From an uncultured Collinsella sp. (lineage in GTDB: Bacteria > Actinomycetota > Coriobacteriia > Coriobacteriales > Coriobacteriaceae), in the NCBI GenBank assembly GCA_902470695.1, contig CABRHH010000014.1, positions 1 to 60,505 of the forward strand: a DNA stretch of 60,505 nucleotides, given 5' to 3'. The translations under genes were made by a program, and so were the position numbers. Each line of letters begins with the position of its first letter. Within the stretch, counting starts at the first letter, position 1. Below, in pieces: positions 33,156-41,782 of the stretch. The notes under the pieces were generated by a model. It saw only the letters and a program-made list of their open reading frames with translations, did no database searches and was not told the DNA's origin.

Positions 33156-34571
33156 CTATCGGGCCGGTCGGACGGCCACGGCGAACACCGCGGCCAGCAG
33201 GATGAGGGAGAGTGTGAAGCTCACGGCGAGCCCGGCGGTCATGGGGCTGAATATGGTCACGAAGGCGCCGAACAGCGCGATGCCGATCGCGCCTCCCACC
33301 TGGCGCAGCGTGTTGAACACCGCGCTGGCGATACCGCTCTGCTCGGGGCTGACGCTTCTGAGCACGAGCCCCGCCAGGCTCGGCGTGGTCATGCCGCCGC
33401 CCAGGCCCGCCAGGCTCACCGCCAGGGCGATCAGCCAGGTGGAAAGCACGCCCACCGCTGAGCCGGCCATCATCAGCGCGTAGCACGATGCGATGATGCA
33501 AACGCCCAGCAGGATGGTGAAGCGCACGCCGCGCTGGCCGGAGAGACGGTCGGACAGCAGGTTGCCCACGGTGGACGTGATGGCGGAGGGCACGAACGCC
33601 AGGCCGCTGACGATGGGCGAAAGCCCCTGCGCCTGCTGCAAGAACAGCGTGGTGACGAACACGAGGCCGTTCCAGTTGAGGATGATGGCAAAGCCGCCGA
33701 GCAGCGCCAGGCGCATGCCGTGGCTTTCGAACAGGGCGAGCGGCATCATGGGGTGCGCCACGTGGGCCTGCGAGATGAGGAACGCCACGGTGCCGATCGC
33801 GCCGATCGTCAGCAGGGCCAGCGGTAGCGGCGCGCCGAAACCCTCGGCGCCGCCTTCGATGATGCCGCCGGCGATGCCCGTGAGCCCGATGACGGCGAGC
33901 ACCTGGCCCACGAAGTCGATGGGCGCGGGCACCTGCGGGGAACGTTCGATCTTGGTGCACAGGGCGAGCACCACCAGGCAAACGGGGATGTTGATGGAGA
34001 AGACGAGGCTCCAGTGGATGGGCACCAGCAGGCCTCCCAGCAAGGGGCCCGCAGCTGCCGAGGCCGATCCGCCCACGCCCCACACCGCGAGGGCCCGGCG
34101 GCGGCTTGCCTCGTCGCGGTACGCCTCGTTGATTAGCGCCATCGAGGACGGCAGGATGAGGGCCGCGGCCACGCCCATGATGGCACGGCCGAAGATGAGG
34201 GCGCCGATGGTGCCGGCCGCCGAGCAGATCACCGAACTCAGGGCAAAGCTCGCGGTGCCGGCCACGAATGCGCGCTTGGCCCCGAAGCGGTCGGATAGGT
34301 TGCCGGCGAGCAGGAGCAGCACGGCGAACGGCAGGGTATAGCCGTCGACGACCCACTGCTGGGCCACCATGCCGCCGCCCAGCTCGGCCTCGATGGTGGG
34401 CAGGGCAAGGTTGGTGATGAGGGTGTCCATGCAGGCGAGGAACATGGCGGATGAGGCGACGATGGTGGGGATGGGGTTGAATGCCGCGCCGGCGCCGGGG
34501 GCCTGCCTGCGCTGTCTCGGCGCGGGCTTGTTGCCCGGTGCGGCGGTGGTCGTCGTGCTGCTCATGCTCAT
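33156..34571 (-). CDS. MFS efflux transporter, DHA2 (EmrB/QacA-like)
   Basis: 471-residue major facilitator protein with about 14 helices. Motif A GNLSDRFGAKRAFVAG follows helix 2; FLACMDTLITNLALPTIEAELGG is the family's helix 1 and motif D1, and AVWGVGGSASAAAGPLLGGLL is motif C of drug antiporters. Predicted to expel drugs or dyes by proton antiport. AGGAGA lies 6 bases before the ATG at 34571. Convergent with the fused ABC gene, no local regulator seen. Confidence 0.92.
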   Translation of the reverse strand: MSMSSTTTTAAPGNKPAPRQRRQAPGAGAAFNPIPTIVASSAMFLACMDTLITNLALPTIEAELGGGMVAQQWVVDGYTLPFAVLLLLAGNLSDRFGAKRAFVAGTASFALSSVICSAAGTIGALIFGRAIMGVAAALILPSSMALINEAYRDEASRRRALAVWGVGGSASAAAGPLLGGLLVPIHWSLVFSINIPVCLVVLALCTKIERSPQVPAPIDFVGQVLAVIGLTGIAGGIIEGGAEGFGAPLPLALLTIGAIGTVAFLISQAHVAHPMMPLALFESHGMRLALLGGFAIILNWNGLVFVTTLFLQQAQGLSPIVSGLAFVPSAITSTVGNLLSDRLSGQRGVRFTILLGVCIIASCYALMMAGSAVGVLSTWLIALAVSLAGLGGGMTTPSLAGLVLRSVSPEQSGIASAVFNTLRQVGGAIGIALFGAFVTIFSPMTAGLAVSFTLSLILLAAVFAVAVRPAR

Positions 34572-34993
34572 GTGCTCTCCTGTGCGTGATGCGGTGTATG
34601 TGCGGGCGCTCGGCGAAAACGCCGCGTACGGTTATACACCCTGAAGCGCGCTCGAGCGCAAGAGGTTGCAGCTTTTAATGTAGAGAGCGCGTTGTGCGGA
34701 TGCGCGCGCGGGCGGGGTGGACGCAGCGGCGGGAGGCGCAGCGGGGTGATGCGGCGGCAGGCGAGGGCGAAACGGTCGGTGCGGGTGTCGGGGCGAAGTG
34801 GCAGGCGGGGCGCGACGGTAGACGGGATGCAGCGGTAAGCAGGGCGAAGAGGCGGGTGGACGCAGCGGCGGGAGGCGATGCTTCGTCTGGCTGTGCCCGA
34901 GAATCGTCGGCCGTATGAAGTTACCCATATGCTACTGTCTGTGGTGCAACGATGGCGAGTGGCTTCGCAGCCCGATGCGGAAAAGGGGATGGC
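34572..34993. other. Intergenic region with a 23-bp direct repeat
   Basis: GGTGGACGCAGCGGCGGGAG and three more bases occur at 34716-34738 and again at 34855-34877, with other GCAGCGG-containing degenerate units between. No gene is supported. The AT-richer 34905-34945 stretch may hold the promoter of the next gene. Confidence 0.6.
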
Positions 34994-35599
34994 ATGCGCG
35001 GGGAGCATCAAACCCAGCAGGCGGCGCGCCGGTCGCCTCGGCAGGTCGAGCGGCGCCGTGCCGAAGAGGCCGCGATGGTGTCTGAGATGATCGCGCTGTG
35101 GTGCCGGAAGCATCATGGCGGTACGGGTTGCGCAGCCGGCGCGGGCCTCGGTGCCGACCCCGCGCCCGCGACGGGCTCCGGTTTGGATGCCGCGTCTCGT
35201 GTCAACTGCGCGGCCGCGCATGGCTCCGCGTCCCGCGGTGTCCGCGACTCTGCACCTGGCTGTGGCTCGCGTGCCGATGCTGGCTTCCGTGACCGAATCG
35301 ACCCCGTCCCCAAACTGAAACCGCACCGTGACCGGATTGACCCCGTCCCCAAACTGCATCTGTGTCCAGAGTGCGAGCGTCTGCGGGCCTATGCGCTTGC
35401 GCGGATTGCGCGCTGCCCGCACATGGCAACGAAGACCTTCTGCTCAGTGTGCGCAACGCCGTGCTACCAGGCGCAGATGCGCGAACAGATGCGCGCGGTA
35501 ATGCGCTGGGCGGGCCCGCGCATGCTGTGGTACCGGCCATGGCAGGCCCTGCGCCATGCATGGGTGACGCTGCGCTCGAAGCGAGCCGCCTCGCGCTAG
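34994..35599 (+). CDS. ygbA: YgbA-family (nitrous-oxide-stimulated promoter domain) protein, interrupted in frame by repeats
   Basis: 201 residues versus roughly 110-120 for the family. The N-terminal part RRAEEAAMVSEMIALWCRKHHGG and the C-terminal part LCPECERLRAYALARIARCP...TFCSVCATPCYQAQMREQMRAVMRWAGPRML match YgbA-type proteins, whose Cys clusters probably bind iron or zinc. Between them, about residues 50-122 are foreign. The second half of this insert is two inverted G-box repeats (35294-35357) read as DRIDPVPKL twice. The frame stays open, so the protein may still be made with an extra loop. E. coli ygbA is nitrosative-stress inducible; role here unknown. Start ATG 34994 after AAAAGGGG. 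Confidence 0.78.
   Translation: MRGEHQTQQAARRSPRQVERRRAEEAAMVSEMIALWCRKHHGGTGCAAGAGLGADPAPATGSGLDAASRVNCAAAHGSASRGVRDSAPGCGSRADAGFRDRIDPVPKLKPHRDRIDPVPKLHLCPECERLRAYALARIARCPHMATKTFCSVCATPCYQAQMREQMRAVMRWAGPRMLWYRPWQALRHAWVTLRSKRAASR
35294..35357 (-). repeat. Two G-box repeats inside a coding sequence
   Basis: Minus-orientation copies at 35294-35317 and 35333-35357, 39 bases apart (a multiple of three), inside the YgbA-family gene. They are the only copies in this window found inside a clear gene. Confidence 0.9.
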
Positions 35600-35630
35600 G
35601 TCGGACGGCGCCAGCACAAGATGCCCGCGT

Positions 35631-36407
35631 CTACGCCGCCTCGACCAGCTTGAAGCCCATGCCCCACACCGTTTTGATATAGCCGTCCGTGCCCGTGGCG
35701 CGCAGCTTCGTGCGGATGTTGGACATGTGCGCAGTCACGGTGCCATCGTCGGCGGCGTAGGGCTCGCCCCAGGCCGCTTCGAACAGCTCCGCCTTCGAAA
35801 AGACCTTGCGCGGACGGCGCATGAGGGTTTCGAGCAGGTTGAACTCGATGCGTGTGAGCGCAAGTGGCTCGCCGTCAACGCAAAACGTGCGCGCTCCGGC
35901 GTCGAGGGTCCAGGAGCGAAACGTGATGGCCTCAGTGCGGCTGCGGGCCGGCGCACATCCGCGGTGACGGAGCTGCACCTCGATGCGCGCCAGCAGTTCG
36001 TCGAGGTCGAACGGCTTGGTGAGGTAATCGTCCGCCCCGAGCTTGAGCAGGTCGATCTTATCGGTGGTACCCCCGCGCGCCGAGACCACGATCACCGGCA
36101 CGGACGGGTCGAGTGCGCGGATGCGCCCCACCAGCTCCTCACCCGTAAGGCCGGGCAGCATGAGGTCGCAGATCACGATATCGAAGGGGATGCCGCCGCC
36201 GCGCGCGGCTTCGGCACCGGCGTCGTTTGCGCGCGCAGTATCGGCAGCGTTCTCCCCGACGCCTGCCGAGGTGACCGCACCGAGCAGCAGCTGCGCCTCG
36301 GTGCCGGAAAACGCCTGGGTGCAGGCATAACCGGCTGCAGTGAGGTGGGTGGTGACGATGGTGTTGATGTCGTTGTCGTCTTCGACGATGAGCGCGCGCG
36401 GGTCCAC
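35631..36407 (-). CDS. OmpR/PhoB-family response regulator with receiver insertion
   Basis: 258 residues. The receiver has RALIVEDDNDINTIV, the phosphorylated Asp81 in VICDLMLPGLTG, VIVVSARGG and GADDYLTKPFDLDELLARI. The C-terminal winged helix has LTRIEFNLLETLMRRPRKVFSKAELFEAAWGEPYAADDGTVTAHMSNIRTKL. The phospho-Asp normally lies near residue 52; an Ala/Gly-rich insertion (about residues 44-72) between helix 2 and strand 3 displaces it. The GTG at 36407 has GAAAGGC 7 bases upstream. No kinase gene adjoins; the kinase at 25.7 kb lacks a regulator, so they may be partners. Confidence 0.92.
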   Translation of the reverse strand: MDPRALIVEDDNDINTIVTTHLTAAGYACTQAFSGTEAQLLLGAVTSAGVGENAADTARANDAGAEAARGGGIPFDIVICDLMLPGLTGEELVGRIRALDPSVPVIVVSARGGTTDKIDLLKLGADDYLTKPFDLDELLARIEVQLRHRGCAPARSRTEAITFRSWTLDAGARTFCVDGEPLALTRIEFNLLETLMRRPRKVFSKAELFEAAWGEPYAADDGTVTAHMSNIRTKLRATGTDGYIKTVWGMGFKLVEAA

Positions 36408-36840
36408 GGGAAGCCTTTCTGCGAGATGGGTGCGGCGCGCGCGGGCAGGAGCGCGGGCGCCGCAGGTTCCATTATGAATGTCCGCGTGCCCCTGCGCCGC
36501 GAGAATGCCGCGTGCCCTCGTCGGCCTATTCGAGGGACGGTCCGGTCCGGGCACCCGCCTTGGAATGCCATCGGGGTGGAGCCTGCGCGCGTGGCCCGAA
36601 TACTTCCGATGCTTGCTACGGCGCAGGCGCCGGGCACCACCTCGCCCGTCGTCTGCACCGCCTCGTCCGCGCTGCGCGTCGTCTCCAAAGGCGGAAAGCG
36701 CAACCGCTCAGGCCAAGATGGAGATGGCGTTGGCATTGGGCTCCCGGTTTGGGTACGAACGGGTTCGCTCGGGCACGGAAGCGTCCGTTTTGGGGCGCGC
36801 AGTTTGCCCCATGACCGCACGGGTACGTTCAAACCAGTTC
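36408..36840. other. Intergenic region, no gene seen
   Basis: GC-rich DNA between the regulator and csbD, with several open frames but none with a ribosome binding site or family resemblance. It must include both outward promoters. Confidence 0.4.
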
Positions 36841-36859
36841 ATTCGCGATGGGCGCGAAT
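36841..36859 (+). promoter_or_regulatory. 19-bp palindrome upstream of csbD
   Basis: ATTCGCG-ATGGG-CGCGAAT, a perfect 7-bp inverted repeat five bases before the csbD ribosome binding site. It could be an operator or a translation-controlling hairpin. Confidence 0.5.
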
Positions 36860-36878
36860 CTGACGAAAGGAGCCAACC

Positions 36879-37088
36879 ATGGCGGACAAGGGTGCAGTCG
36901 ATAAGGTTGAGGGCAAGGCCAAGGAGGTCGCCGGCGATGTGACGGGCGACAAGCAGACCAAGGCCGAGGGCGTGCTCGAGCAGGCCGTTGGCAAGGCCAA
37001 GGAGGTTGCCAGCGATGTGGCTGACGCCGCCCAGGAAGTCGGCGAGAAGGTCGGCGAGAAGATCCAGGACGTCCTGGACAAGGAGTAA
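36879..37088 (+). CDS. CsbD-family stress protein
   Basis: 69-residue, highly charged helical protein: DKVEGKAKEVAGDVTGDKQTKAEG then a second KAKEVA repeat and a Glu/Lys-rich tail. CsbD proteins are small general-stress proteins of unknown biochemical role (sigma-B controlled in Bacillus). AAAGGAG precedes the ATG at proper distance. It is a single-gene unit ended by a strong hairpin. Confidence 0.92.
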   Translation: MADKGAVDKVEGKAKEVAGDVTGDKQTKAEGVLEQAVGKAKEVASDVADAAQEVGEKVGEKIQDVLDKE

Positions 37089-37106
37089 TCCGGCCGCTTG
37101 TTGTCG

Positions 37107-37140
37107 CCCGGTGCCGGAGGATTCTCCCCGGCGCCGGGCG
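37107..37140 (+). terminator. Strong GC hairpin after csbD
   Basis: GCCCGGTGCCGG and CCGGCGCCGGGC pair over 12 bp with one G-U, 18 bases after the stop. The U-tract is poor, so termination may be assisted. Confidence 0.6.
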
Positions 37141-37460
37141 GCGCGTTTACGTGTGAACGAATCTCCAGGGGGCGGCCCGTTCGCTTCCCATCCAGGTTTT
37201 GTGCGGGGCAAGGTGTTGTTGGTTCGCTTGCCATGAGGAGTCCGGCGCATGTCCGCCGGTACGCATGTGGCTCTCTACAGCACAGTCGCGCCCACGCTCC
37301 TCAGACGGACCGCTCCCTGAAGGTGCGTTCACGATGCGGCGTTTCGCGTGCAGGCGCCCTGTGCGCCCTCGACCGGTCATCACGGTGGTTACAGGAATAG
37401 AGAAGAGCTATAGGAGAGCTGCGGCTACGGCCGCGGTGCCTGTGTTGCCCGCGGTCGAGC
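37141..37460. other. Intergenic region between csbD and lysR, no gene seen
   Basis: Contains only short hairpins (for example GGCAAG...CTTGCC at 37207-37232). No supported coding sequence. Confidence 0.4.
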
Positions 37461-38399
37461 TCAGTGCTGATGTGCCACCATGTGGCGCTGCTTTACCGCA
37501 GGGGCGTGCGCGGCGCGGAAGATGTCCGGCAGGTGCTCGATCAGCGTGCGCAGGGCGCCGGAGCGCCTCTCCTGGGGCATGACCAGGCACAGGGGAACCG
37601 AGACCTGCTCGTCGTTCGGCGTGCGCCGCGCGGCGAGCCCGTCTGCGCCCGCCTCGATGCCCGGGATGCGGATGCCGAGGGCGAGGCCGTGGTCGCGATG
37701 GAAGAAGGCGGCGCGGTCGGCCGATGCGGGAAGCTCCACCACGGGCGCGGTGAGGCCCCGGGTGGCGAACGCCTCGATGATCGCATGGTCGGGAGCATAG
37801 GGCTCGGCGGGGCGAAGTACCTGGTAGGGGGCCATGGAGCTCACGGGCACACGGCCGCGTGCGGCCAGGGGATGGTCGCTGGCCATGATGACCTGTGTGG
37901 GCAACAGGCCGATGGAGTGCGTTTCGGCATCGGGAATCCGGTAGGCGCCCACGGTGGCGACGGCATCGACGGCGCCGGCGCGCAGGGCATCGAAGCTCAA
38001 GCGCCCGCTTGCGGAGAAGATGGCAACCGACAGCCCGGTGCTGCTGCCGATCAGATGCGCCATGTTCGAGAACACGCGCTCGTCATCGGGAAACGGGTTG
38101 GCGCACAGGCAGATGGAGAGGCGGTCGTCGCTGCGCTGGGCGGGGAAATGCTCGGCGAGGACATCGAGGGAATCGAAGTCGTTGATGGCGGTTTTCGCCT
38201 TGCGATAGAGCGCGCACCCGACCGCCGTGGGGGAGGCCCCGTGGTTGTTGCGGATGAACAGCTGCGTGCCGAGCTTCTGCTCGAGCTCGGCGATCGCCTT
38301 CGAGACGGCCTGCACGGTGACTGCACGCTCGTGGGCGGCGGCGGTAAGCGATCCGTTTTCGTATACGGAGACGAAATACCGAACTTCTCGAATATCCAT
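37461..38399 (-). CDS. LysR-family transcriptional regulator
   Basis: 312 residues. MDIREVRYFVSVYENGSLTAAAHERAVTVQAVSKAIAELEQKLGTQLFIRNNHGASPTAVG is the LysR helix-turn-helix and dimer helix. The rest is a periplasmic-binding-like effector domain with QVIMASDHPLAARGRV. ATG 38399 chosen; a TTG two codons upstream is possible and no strong ribosome binding site is seen. Divergent from the ZIP transporter gene, separated by ~390 bases with an AT-rich segment. Effector unknown. Confidence 0.9.
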   Translation of the reverse strand: MDIREVRYFVSVYENGSLTAAAHERAVTVQAVSKAIAELEQKLGTQLFIRNNHGASPTAVGCALYRKAKTAINDFDSLDVLAEHFPAQRSDDRLSICLCANPFPDDERVFSNMAHLIGSSTGLSVAIFSASGRLSFDALRAGAVDAVATVGAYRIPDAETHSIGLLPTQVIMASDHPLAARGRVPVSSMAPYQVLRPAEPYAPDHAIIEAFATRGLTAPVVELPASADRAAFFHRDHGLALGIRIPGIEAGADGLAARRTPNDEQVSVPLCLVMPQERRSGALRTLIEHLPDIFRAAHAPAVKQRHMVAHQH

Positions 38400-38792
38400 G
38401 GGCAAACAACTCTCGGTGATACGGTGCGCGAGTTGGCGCTCGGCACGTCGTCTTGGCGCGATACAGTTGAAGCTACGGATAAATTCCTCCCTCGTCCAAC
38501 GTTTTTGCAGATATAGCGGTATATATGCAAGTTAAACCTTTTTATACAGCGTGAATCACGGGGTCAGTCGCGGCGGCTCTGGTAGCATCGATGCGGTATG
38601 AGAGCCGTGCTGCCGCATCCAGCGCGGGTGCGCCCGGTACGTGCCGTGAAGAGCGCGGCGGAGCGCCCAGGCGAGCGGCTACTGCACGGTGGCCGTCTGC
38701 GCGCCGGGTCGCCGCGGCAGGCGGCCACGGCAGGATACGAGCTGCGCTTGCCGGCGCGGCTGGACGGCACGGGATGGCGAAAGAGGACGTAC
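38400..38792. promoter_or_regulatory. Divergent promoter region lysR / ZIP transporter
   Basis: The stretch 38505-38560 is clearly AT-richer (ATATAGCGGTATATATGC, TTTTTATACAG) and probably holds the promoters; the rest up to the ZIP gene is GC-rich with no gene. Confidence 0.45.
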
Positions 38793-39602
38793 ATGGGCGT
38801 TTCAATATGGCAGGGACTGGGTTGGGCGGCCCTGGGCTGCGGTTTCACGTGGCTTATGACCACGGCGGGCGCGGCGGTCGTATTCTTCTTCAAGCGCGAC
38901 CGCGACATCACCCACCGCATCTTCTTGGGGTTCGCAGCGGGCGTGATGATTGCGGCGAGCGTGTGGTCGCTGCTGATACCGGCAATCGACCAGGCGCAGG
39001 AGGCGGGCTGGCCCGGTTGGATCCCCGCCGCGGGCGGCTTCTTGCTGGGGGTGGCGTTTCTCATGGCGCTCGACTCGTTCCTGCCGCACCTGCACGCCGA
39101 TGAGGATGAACCCGAGGGTATTCGGACCAGCTGGAAGCGCACGACGCTGCTGGTTTCCGCGGTGACGCTGCACAACATCCCCGAGGGCATGAGCGTGGGC
39201 CTGCTGTTCGCGATGGCCGCGCAGGCCACGGGCGCGCAGGCCACGGCGTATCTGGGTATGGCGGTCGCGCTGGCTATCGGCATCGGCCTGCAGAACTTCC
39301 CCGAGGGCGCGGCGATCTCGCTGCCGCTGGCGCGCGAGGGCATGAGCCGGATGAAGGCCTTCGTGATGGGCAGCCTGTCGGGCATCGTCGAGCCGATCTT
39401 CGGCATCCTGGTGGTGCTGGCGAGCGCGCAGATCACGCCGTTTATGCCGTGGCTGCTGTCCTTTGCGGCCGGCGCCATGATCTACGTAGTGGTTGAGGAG
39501 CTGATTCCCGAGGCGCATCTGGGCGAGCATTCGAACGTGGGGACCCTGGGGGTGATCGCGGGCTTCGTGATCATGATGGTGCTCGACGTCGCGCTCGGGT
39601 AG
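38793..39602 (+). CDS. ZIP-family divalent metal transporter
   Basis: 269-residue membrane protein with eight predicted helices, like ZupT/ZIP transporters for Zn, Fe or Mn uptake. Metal-binding helix 4 reads TLHNIPEGMSVGLLF and helix 5 GIGLQNFPEGAAISLPL. A His/Asp/Glu-rich loop (LPHLHADEDEPEG) follows helix 3. AAAGAGG is 6 bases before the ATG. Regulation by the divergent LysR protein is possible. Confidence 0.94.
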   Translation: MGVSIWQGLGWAALGCGFTWLMTTAGAAVVFFFKRDRDITHRIFLGFAAGVMIAASVWSLLIPAIDQAQEAGWPGWIPAAGGFLLGVAFLMALDSFLPHLHADEDEPEGIRTSWKRTTLLVSAVTLHNIPEGMSVGLLFAMAAQATGAQATAYLGMAVALAIGIGLQNFPEGAAISLPLAREGMSRMKAFVMGSLSGIVEPIFGILVVLASAQITPFMPWLLSFAAGAMIYVVVEELIPEAHLGEHSNVGTLGVIAGFVIMMVLDVALG

Positions 39603-39711
39603 TAGCGCGGGCCGAACGCGCCTGCGCTCATCGACGCCCGCCCTGTCCGTGGGGCGTCATCTTGCCGTATGATAGGGGGACATGACGAAGCATATCGGCA
39701 AGGAGACCCGC

Positions 39712-40569
39712 GTGATTAACCTGTTTGCAAGCGACCTCGACGGCACCCTGCTCAACGCCATGCACGAGGCGGACCGGACGATTCGCGGTGCAATCAAGGA
39801 GGCGCTGGCGCTCGGTGCGCACGTGGTGCCGGCAACGGGGCGCACGGTGCTGCCCATCGGCGAGCGAGGCTTCACCGGCCTCAAGATTGACGGCGTGTGC
39901 GCGAACGGCTCCATCATCCGCGGGCACCGTGGGGACGTGCTCAAAACGTTCACGGTCGACCCGGCGTTCACCGAGCAGCTGCTGCAGGCGTTCCCGCAGA
40001 TCTGCTTCGACTGCGCCACCCCCGAGGGCATGTACTCCAGCGGGTCGTTCGAGATGCATATGGAGGGCTTCAAGCGCGACAGCCCCATCCGCCGCATCAT
40101 CATGCGCGGGATGCGGGCGCGCGGCGGCATCCACGAAGAGCAGTTTTTCGACCAGTCGGCGTCCGAGATCCTGGCGCACGAGGTGTGCAAGATCAACTGC
40201 CGCGTGCCCGACGCCGCGCTGGAGCGCGAGCTCAAGGCGTTTTTGGCCGAGCACACCGATACGGTGGTGAACGCGCCGTTCGATCCGGTGATGTTCGAGA
40301 TCACCGACAAGGATTGCAACAAGGGCGCGTCGGTGGCGTGGCTGGCGAACTACTACGGCTTCACCGAGGACGAGGTTGCCGTGTACGGCGACGGCGGCAA
40401 CGACCTCGAGATGCTGCGCCGCTTCCGCCACTCCTACGCGACCGCCAACGCGAGCGCCGAGGCCAAGGCGGCCGCCGGTGCGGTCATCGGGCACTGTGCG
40501 TTCCATGCCGTGCCCAAACACATCCTGCGCACGCTGCGCCGCGAGCGCAATCGCACCACGATCGCGTAA
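39712..40569 (+). CDS. HAD-superfamily Cof-type phosphatase
   Basis: 285 residues. Motif 1 FASDLDGTLLN at the N-terminus, motif 2 VVPATGRTV, a C2 cap domain, and motifs 3/4 NKGASVAWLANYYG...VAVYGDGGNDLEML are complete, so a sugar-phosphate or cofactor phosphatase activity is expected. GTG 39712 is preferred: AAGGAG lies exactly 6 bases upstream and the protein then begins VINLFASDLDGT, as Cof proteins do. An ATG at 39682 with GGGGG upstream is the alternative. Confidence 0.91.
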   Translation: MINLFASDLDGTLLNAMHEADRTIRGAIKEALALGAHVVPATGRTVLPIGERGFTGLKIDGVCANGSIIRGHRGDVLKTFTVDPAFTEQLLQAFPQICFDCATPEGMYSSGSFEMHMEGFKRDSPIRRIIMRGMRARGGIHEEQFFDQSASEILAHEVCKINCRVPDAALERELKAFLAEHTDTVVNAPFDPVMFEITDKDCNKGASVAWLANYYGFTEDEVAVYGDGGNDLEMLRRFRHSYATANASAEAKAAAGAVIGHCAFHAVPKHILRTLRRERNRTTIA

Positions 40570-41030
40570 GGGCTCGTGCATGGCGACATATAGGCAGAGC
40601 GCCGCGGGCGCACGTGCCGCGCATGGCGGCTCGCCGGGACGGCGCGGACGCGATGGTGCGGTTGCGGCGGTGTCGTCACTGTGGTGACGCGCCTGCCGTG
40701 ACACGCCTGCTGTGGTGACGCGGCTGCCGGCTGAGGTCGAGCCACGGGTGGCGGCGCAGGGCTTGACGCTTCGTACCGCGGGGTGACCGCCGTTTGCATT
40801 CCGATGACCGCAGTGCCTCACACATGCCTTTTTTCCTGTGCTTTTCTTGAAAGGGAAAAGAAGGGAAAGCTTGCAAAAGTTGGGAAAAGGAATCACGGGG
40901 CGGCCGCTCGCCGACGATACCGGCCGCTCGCCGACGCTGTGCGCGGCGGCAGAGAGAGACGCTACGGGGTGGCGGGCTGCACGGGCCTGCCGCCCTGTTC
41001 TGTAAGGGTTTTGCGACATCGGCTTGATGA
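40570..41030. other. Intergenic region before tetR
   Basis: No gene is supported. It includes a tandem pair CGGCCGCTCGCCGACG (40901-40937), a duplicated TGGTGACGCG-CTGCC motif near 40682-40730 and an unusual purine-rich A/G tract at about 40848-40895. Confidence 0.5.
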
Positions 41031-41068
41031 TGCACGTCGTGTGCAATAATGCGCATAGTGTGCAATAG
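41031..41068. promoter_or_regulatory. Two tandem 19-bp operator repeats before tetR
   Basis: TGCACGTCGTGTGCAATAA and TGCGCATAGTGTGCAATAG abut directly (15 of 19 identical), each containing a TGC...GCA dyad, and end 19 bases before the TetR start. Typical autoregulatory TetR operator placement; it would also control the activase gene behind tetR. Confidence 0.7.
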
Positions 41069-41087
41069 CAAACCTGAGAGGAGCCCG

Positions 41088-41780
41088 ATGGCACCGGTAA
41101 CGGATCGCCGCTCGCGCCGTTCGCAAACGGCCCTGCGCCAGGCACTCGCGGCCGAACTCGCGCAGGGCGAGGAGCTTTCGCGCATAAGCGTGGCCGCACT
41201 CACCGAGCGCGCCGGCCTCACGCGCCGCACGTTCTACACGCACTACCGCGACATCCCCGACTTCGTGGAGCAAATCGAGGCGAGCCTGCTGGATGGGATC
41301 GCCGAGCGCCTGCGCTCGACCATCTCGGCCACCCTGCCCGACCTCTACCAAAACATCGATGCGCTCAAGCCGGCGCCGGGTTCGGTGGAGCTGCTGGGTT
41401 ACCTGCGGAACAACGGCGAGCTGATCGGTTCGCTGCTGGGTCCGGGCGGCGACCCCGCCTTCATGAAGAAACTCATCGACCTGGTGCGCGCGGAGGTGTC
41501 CGGGCGCATGCAGACGGGCATCTTCCCCGGCGCTTTGGGCGCGTTTTTCGACTACTACCTCACCTATGTGGTGAACGCCGAGGTGGGTGTGCTGCGCCGC
41601 TGGTTCGAGCGTGGTCTGGAGGAGAGCCCGGAGACGATGGCGCGGATCATGACCGTGATCGCGTTCGTGCGTCCGGGCGACCTGTACGGGCTGCCCATCG
41701 ACATCAACGTGCCGGCGTACGGCTTGAAGCTCATGAGCATGCAGCTGGGAGACGACAAAAACACCGTGGAGGGGAACTAA
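41088..41780 (+). CDS. TetR-family transcriptional regulator
   Basis: 230 residues. The N-terminal domain RRSRRSQTALRQALAAELAQGEELSRISVAALTERAGLTRRTFYTHYRDIPDFVEQIE has the TetR recognition helix. The C-terminal ligand domain is divergent, of the kind seen in TetR proteins of Firmicutes and Actinobacteria. ATG 41088 with GAGAGGAG upstream. The following activase gene starts 2 bases after its stop, so they form one operon and the regulator probably senses an acyl-CoA or fatty-acid-like ligand (inference). Confidence 0.93.
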   Translation: MAPVTDRRSRRSQTALRQALAAELAQGEELSRISVAALTERAGLTRRTFYTHYRDIPDFVEQIEASLLDGIAERLRSTISATLPDLYQNIDALKPAPGSVELLGYLRNNGELIGSLLGPGGDPAFMKKLIDLVRAEVSGRMQTGIFPGALGAFFDYYLTYVVNAEVGVLRRWFERGLEESPETMARIMTVIAFVRPGDLYGLPIDINVPAYGLKLMSMQLGDDKNTVEGN

Positions 41781-41782
41781 CC

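Noticed and set aside
36478..36942. Open frame upstream of csbD
   Set aside because: Runs through the csbD start and its palindrome, Arg/Pro-rich, no ribosome binding site.
37207..37232. tRNA-like or riboswitch structure near 37.2 kb
   Set aside because: Only a short single hairpin; no cloverleaf or conserved riboswitch core could be seen.
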